The notes below the pieces were generated by a model. It was not told the DNA's origin, ran no database searches, and worked only from the letters and a program-made list of their open reading frames with translations. From Hymenobacter sediminicola (lineage in GTDB: Bacteria > Bacteroidota > Bacteroidia > Cytophagales > Hymenobacteraceae): a DNA stretch of 64,000 nt. The stretch covers positions 3,283,001 through 3,347,000 of the forward strand of contig NZ_CP060202.1 in NCBI RefSeq assembly GCF_014250515.1. Reading direction: 5' to 3'. Every line of letters begins with the position of its first letter. The stretch's first letter is position 1. The translations under genes and the position numbers were made by a program. Shown here in pieces: positions 60,507 to 64,000 of this stretch.

Positions 60507-61220
60507 CTATTCAGGCTGTTTTTCAGCTAATTGCGGATTATTTTTGAATTGCATTTTCACGCGGGTTTCTATCCGTTTTAGTACCGGAATAGCCACTACC
60601 AGCCACACTAGCCCGGCCGTGAAGCCTGCCAGCACATCAGTAGCGTAGTGCACACGCAGGTAAACTCGGGTCAGGCCAATGAGCAGAATCAGCAGGACTA
60701 GGATGCTGGTCAGTAGCCACCGCAGCCACCGCTGCTCCACGTGGGTCTGCACCAAGTACACAAGCAAGCCATAGAAGGAGGCCGAAATCATAGCGTGCCC
60801 ACTCGGAAAGCTCAGCCCCGAAGCAGATACCAGCGGCAGCAGGGGCCGGGGCCGGTTGTAGAAGTTTTTCAGCACCAGATTGAGCGTGATGCTGCCCAAC
60901 GCCACTACCGGTATCAGCAGCGAATACCAACGGTGCCGCCGCAATACCAGAAACCAGCCGATGAGCAGGCAGCCGGCAACGGTAATGAAATTGCGGGAGG
61001 CGAAAAACGTAACAGCTTCCACCCATTGCTGCTTTGGACCCAGCAGCCGTCGGGCCCACTGAAATGCAGCAGCATCGAAGGTGGCCGCATCTTGGTCGAA
61101 TACCTCCCGGCCCAGCGCCAGAAAACCCACCACGCCGATAATGCCGAGCAGCAGGGTGATGGTAAATTCGGTGAGGAACAGGGTGAGTCCGGCCAGTAAG
61201 CGGCGCAGGTGATTGGTCAT
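60507..61220 (-). CDS. PAP2-family phosphatase, membrane (paralogue)
   Basis: The 237-residue protein has the PAP2 motifs KNFYNRPRP (near 123), PSGHAMISASFYG (near 145) and TRVYLRVHYATDVLAG (near 186), with about six membrane helices. It closely resembles the paralogue at 59391 in length, motif spacing and flanking helices, so the pair may derive from tandem duplication. The ATG at 61220 is chosen over a longer frame from 61352. The substrate is unknown; bactoprenyl or phosphatidate phosphatase roles are both possible. Confidence 0.88.
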   Translation of the reverse strand: MTNHLRRLLAGLTLFLTEFTITLLLGIIGVVGFLALGREVFDQDAATFDAAAFQWARRLLGPKQQWVEAVTFFASRNFITVAGCLLIGWFLVLRRHRWYSLLIPVVALGSITLNLVLKNFYNRPRPLLPLVSASGLSFPSGHAMISASFYGLLVYLVQTHVEQRWLRWLLTSILVLLILLIGLTRVYLRVHYATDVLAGFTAGLVWLVVAIPVLKRIETRVKMQFKNNPQLAEKQPE

Positions 61221-61358
61221 AGAATGAAAAGTAGCGTAAGCGGTAGCTTGCGCCCGGCCAACGGCTTGCGGCAAGTGAGGAGCATCTTCACGTACGAACA
61301 AACCGGGTAAGAGGTCGGGCAGCCCTTCCGCCGCCCACAACGCACCTACCAACTTTGC

Positions 61359-62033
61359 ATGCGTTTTTCCCTGCCTGATTCCGGCTTCGACCGGGTAGCG
61401 GCCTTCTACGACCCATTGGCGCGCCTGGTGTACGGGCGTAGTCTGCAGGTCGCACAGCAGGCGGCCTTGGACGCCGGGCTACCGGCCGGGGCGCCGCGTC
61501 TGCTCATTATCGGGGGTGGCACGGGCTGGATACTGCCGGAAGTACTATGCCGCCGTCCGCAGGCGCATGTGCTGTACCTGGAGGCGTCGCCACAGATGCT
61601 GGCTCGCTCACAGGCGCTGCTGGCGCGGGAGTTGCCGGGTGCCGCCGCGCAGGTGGAGTTCCGGCTCGGCACGGAAGCGGCTCTCACTCCTGCCGATGCG
61701 TTTGATGGCATCATCACCTTTTTCTTTCTAGACCTGTTCGAGCCGCAACGTCTGCGCCGCATTGTGGAGTGCCTGAGTGAAGTCCGGCAACCTCTGGCTC
61801 CGTGGCTGCTGGCCGATTTTGCGGCGCCGCAACGCTGGTGGCAACGCGGGCTGCTAACGGCTATGTACGGTTTTTTCCGGCTTACTACCGGCATCAGCGG
61901 GCATGCCCGCCCTCCTATTCAGGCGGAGCTGACGCGTGTGGGGCTGGCACTAGAGTACCGCGTGGTGTCCTTCGGCGGCATGGTGGAGGCAGAAGTATGG
62001 CAGCATAGTAGTGCAACCCTTGGCCCAGGATGA
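61359..62033 (+). CDS. Class I SAM-dependent methyltransferase
   Basis: The 224-residue protein has the SAM-binding motif LLIIGGGTGWILPEV (near 48-62), YLEASPQM (the acidic loop, near 73-80) and FDGIITFFFLDLF (near 115-127). It resembles the ubiquinone/menaquinone-type methyltransferases in fold, but no quinone genes are beside it. A CAACTTTG -7-like box lies 1-2 bp before the ATG at 61359. The substrate is unknown. It is the first of a divergent pair with PAP2. Confidence 0.8.
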   Translation: MRFSLPDSGFDRVAAFYDPLARLVYGRSLQVAQQAALDAGLPAGAPRLLIIGGGTGWILPEVLCRRPQAHVLYLEASPQMLARSQALLARELPGAAAQVEFRLGTEAALTPADAFDGIITFFFLDLFEPQRLRRIVECLSEVRQPLAPWLLADFAAPQRWWQRGLLTAMYGFFRLTTGISGHARPPIQAELTRVGLALEYRVVSFGGMVEAEVWQHSSATLGPG

Positions 62034-62115
62034 GCGCCACTCGGCTTGTGTGGTGAAGTGTGGCTTCATCTTACATTTACAGCCGTCCCTCATTCCTCCT
62101 TTTCTCTTTTGCACT

Positions 62116-63945
62116 ATGCGGAAATCAGCCGCTTTGCTTTTCCTGGTACTGCCGTTGGCTTTCGGCCAGCCCGCAGCTGCCCAGGCCCCGGTTCAATACA
62201 ATGTGGCTTTCCCAAACGCCGTACACCACGAGGCGCGCATCAGTGTGACGTTTGCAGGAGTACCGGCCGGACCGCTGCAGGTGCGGATGGCCCGCTCCTC
62301 GCCGGGCCGCTACGCGCTGCATGAATTCGCCAAAAACGTCTATGAGGTATCGGCCACGGATTCTAAAGGCAAAACCCTAGTTGTGCAGAAGCCTGACCCA
62401 TACGGCTGGGACGTAAGCGGCCACGATGGCACGGTCGTCTTCACTTACACCCTGTTCGGTGACCGGACCGATGGTACCTATGCTGGCATTGACAGCTACC
62501 ACGCGCACCTGAACATGCCCGCCACACTGGCTTTCGCGCGCGGGCTGGAGCAGCGCCCGGCGGAAGTGAAGTTCGACATGTCCCAGGGCTGGACTGCCGC
62601 TACGCAGCTACGGCCTGATGCGGCCAAAGGCACCTATTTCGCGCCCAACCTGCAGTATCTTATGGATTCGCCTACGTCGCTGGGTCCGCAGAAGGTGCGC
62701 AGCTGGCAGGAACGCGGCAAAACCATAGAGCTGCAGGTGCTGCACAAGGGCACTGATGCTGAGCTGGACGCCTATGCCGAACAAACCAAGAAGGTAGTAC
62801 GCGAGGCCGCTGCCATTTTCGGCGGCCTGCCCGACTATGATTTCGGGCGCTACACCTTCATTGCCAACTACCTGCCCCAGACCAGCGGCGACGGTATGGA
62901 GCACCGAAACTCTACTTCGCTCACCAGCAACCGCCCCCTGAGCGGCCCCGGCGCCCTGGACAATCTAGGAACCGTGTCGCACGAGTTTTTCCATAGCTGG
63001 AACGTGGAGCGTATTCGGCCGCAGGACCTCGAACCGTTCAATTTTGAGCAAGCCAACATGAGCAGTGGGCTCTGGTTTGCGGAAGGCTTCACGCAGTATT
63101 ATGGCGAACTGCTGCTGCGCCGCTCGGGGGCCTACACCGATGCCGAATACTTGCAGGAAGCCGTGGGGCCGCTGGTAAATGCCATGCTCAATTCGCCGGG
63201 GGCGGCCCGCTACTCGCCGGTGTACATGAGCCAGCAGGCCCCGTTTGTGGATGCCGCTGCCGCCATCGACCCGAACAACCGCGCAAATACGTACCTGAGC
63301 TACTACTACATTGGGGGAGCCAATGCGCTGGCCCTTGACCTGCTGCTGCGCCAGAACCACAAAACCGACCTGGACACCTACATGCGGGCCGTATGGGAGC
63401 AACACGGCAAAGCTCAGCGCGACTTCGCTCCGGCCCGGCCCTATACGCTGCTAGACCTACAGCGCATTCTGGGGGAAGTATCTAAGGACACGGCTTTTGC
63501 CGGCAATTTCTTCCGGCGCCACATCTACGGTCACGAGCTACCCAAATTTGATGAGTTGCTAGCTCCGGCGGGCTTGCAGGTGCGCCGCGCCCGCGCCGGC
63601 CTGGCCAGCCTGGGAGGCCGCACCACTTTCAACCCCGCCGACAGCTCGGCCACGCTCGGTACCACGCTCCTTGGCAGCGCCCTGTATCAAGCCGGCCTCG
63701 ACCGGGAAGATGTGCTGCTGAAAGTAGATGGCCAGCGCCTGCCCACCAGCCAAGCACTCCAGAAACTACTGGCCGCGCACAAACCCGGCGACACGGTTCC
63801 GCTGGAAGTGCGCACCCGCACCGGAGTGCGCACTATGCCCGTCACGCTGCAGGAAGACCTGACGCTGGAAGTAGTACTGCTGCCCAACGCCACCCGCAAG
63901 CAATTGGCGTTTCGCAAGGCTTGGCTAGCTAGCAAGGTGAAATAG
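62116..63945 (+). CDS. M61 family glycyl aminopeptidase-type protease with PDZ domain
   Basis: This 609-residue secreted peptidase has a signal peptide (LLFLVLPLAFGQPAAAQ) and the zinc site HEFFHSW (His289, Glu290, His293) with Glu323 in WFAEGFTQYYG. The N-terminal domain (to about 200) is the M61-specific beta region, and the last 110 residues form a PDZ-like domain (GTTLLGSALYQAGLDREDVLLKV). M61 enzymes cleave N-terminal glycine or alanine and act as endopeptidases in some species. I chose the ATG at 62116 over a longer frame from 62011. It is followed by a terminator. Confidence 0.93.
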   Translation: MRKSAALLFLVLPLAFGQPAAAQAPVQYNVAFPNAVHHEARISVTFAGVPAGPLQVRMARSSPGRYALHEFAKNVYEVSATDSKGKTLVVQKPDPYGWDVSGHDGTVVFTYTLFGDRTDGTYAGIDSYHAHLNMPATLAFARGLEQRPAEVKFDMSQGWTAATQLRPDAAKGTYFAPNLQYLMDSPTSLGPQKVRSWQERGKTIELQVLHKGTDAELDAYAEQTKKVVREAAAIFGGLPDYDFGRYTFIANYLPQTSGDGMEHRNSTSLTSNRPLSGPGALDNLGTVSHEFFHSWNVERIRPQDLEPFNFEQANMSSGLWFAEGFTQYYGELLLRRSGAYTDAEYLQEAVGPLVNAMLNSPGAARYSPVYMSQQAPFVDAAAAIDPNNRANTYLSYYYIGGANALALDLLLRQNHKTDLDTYMRAVWEQHGKAQRDFAPARPYTLLDLQRILGEVSKDTAFAGNFFRRHIYGHELPKFDELLAPAGLQVRRARAGLASLGGRTTFNPADSSATLGTTLLGSALYQAGLDREDVLLKVDGQRLPTSQALQKLLAAHKPGDTVPLEVRTRTGVRTMPVTLQEDLTLEVVLLPNATRKQLAFRKAWLASKVK

Positions 63946-63966
63946 GCTGCGCAAGCTGCTTTTAAC

Positions 63967-64000
63967 AAAAAGGCCCCTGTTCCGCGGAACAGGGGCCTTT
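63967..64000. terminator. Terminator at the right edge of the window
   Basis: AAAAAGGCCCCTGTTCC pairs with GGAACAGGGGCCTTT with a minimal loop, the last 34 bp of the window. It follows the M61 gene. Confidence 0.8.

Overview
The window looks like a chromosomal segment of a high-GC Bacteroidota, most likely Cytophagales and close to Hymenobacter. I infer this from protein character, from Bacteroidota-type -7 promoter boxes (TAnnTTTG) close to several starts, from a type IX secretion C-terminal sorting domain, from a DUF6799-like protein and an STAS/SEC14-like protein typical of this group, and from the arginine gene order. No phage, transposase, CRISPR array, rRNA operon, defence locus or obvious biosynthetic cluster is visible. 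Most of the window is housekeeping and envelope genes; I do not see a whole new multi-gene system.

Region 1 (1-9.0 kb) is the arginine locus. A leftward operon (GNAT acyltransferase, argG, argC, argD, carA running off the left edge) and a rightward one (argB, an argE-like M20 deacylase, argH) diverge from a 600-bp spacer holding a folded-RNA candidate and a perfect palindrome. The transcarbamylase gene and carB are not in the window. Region 2 (9-20.3 kb) holds small membrane and secreted proteins, lipoamide dehydrogenase, a TPR lipoprotein, a geranylgeranyl-reductase-family flavoprotein, fabG, a YiiX-like cysteine hydrolase, a VWA membrane protein, an RluE-like pseudouridine synthase with a long Gly-rich tail, and an alpha/beta hydrolase. 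Region 3 (20.4-34.2 kb) holds dnaK, a flavin monooxygenase, an endonuclease/exonuclease/phosphatase membrane protein, purE, a MarC-type protein, hemE, a polytopic membrane protein, an HldE-type heptose kinase, an aminotransferase and a three-part glycosyltransferase fusion.

Region 4 (34.3-48.3 kb) holds a tripartite RND efflux operon (adaptor, pump, TolC-like channel), recR, clpS, an S9 peptidase, a lipoprotein with two EF-hand-like loops, a MarR/YceI pair with an operator-like palindrome, and an enolase-superfamily epimerase. Region 5 (48.3-64 kb) holds a dicarboxylate/amino-acid symporter, lipoproteins, a pair of M16 peptidases (one with, one without the zinc site), a T9SS cargo protein, a large GAF-like protein of unknown role, two PAP2 phosphatases around a tRNA-Leu(CAG), a methyltransferase and an M61 peptidase.

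The most striking non-coding feature is a set of interspersed inverted repeats (4404, 7541, 12446, 35448). Their arms each carry an internal hairpin with compensatory changes between subtypes and, in one subtype, a GTAG-like flank, which resembles REP/BIME elements. A second palindrome family (AGCCCAGGG...) lies at 2111 and 2179 and is nested inside one of these repeats at 35520. Most copies sit inside operons.
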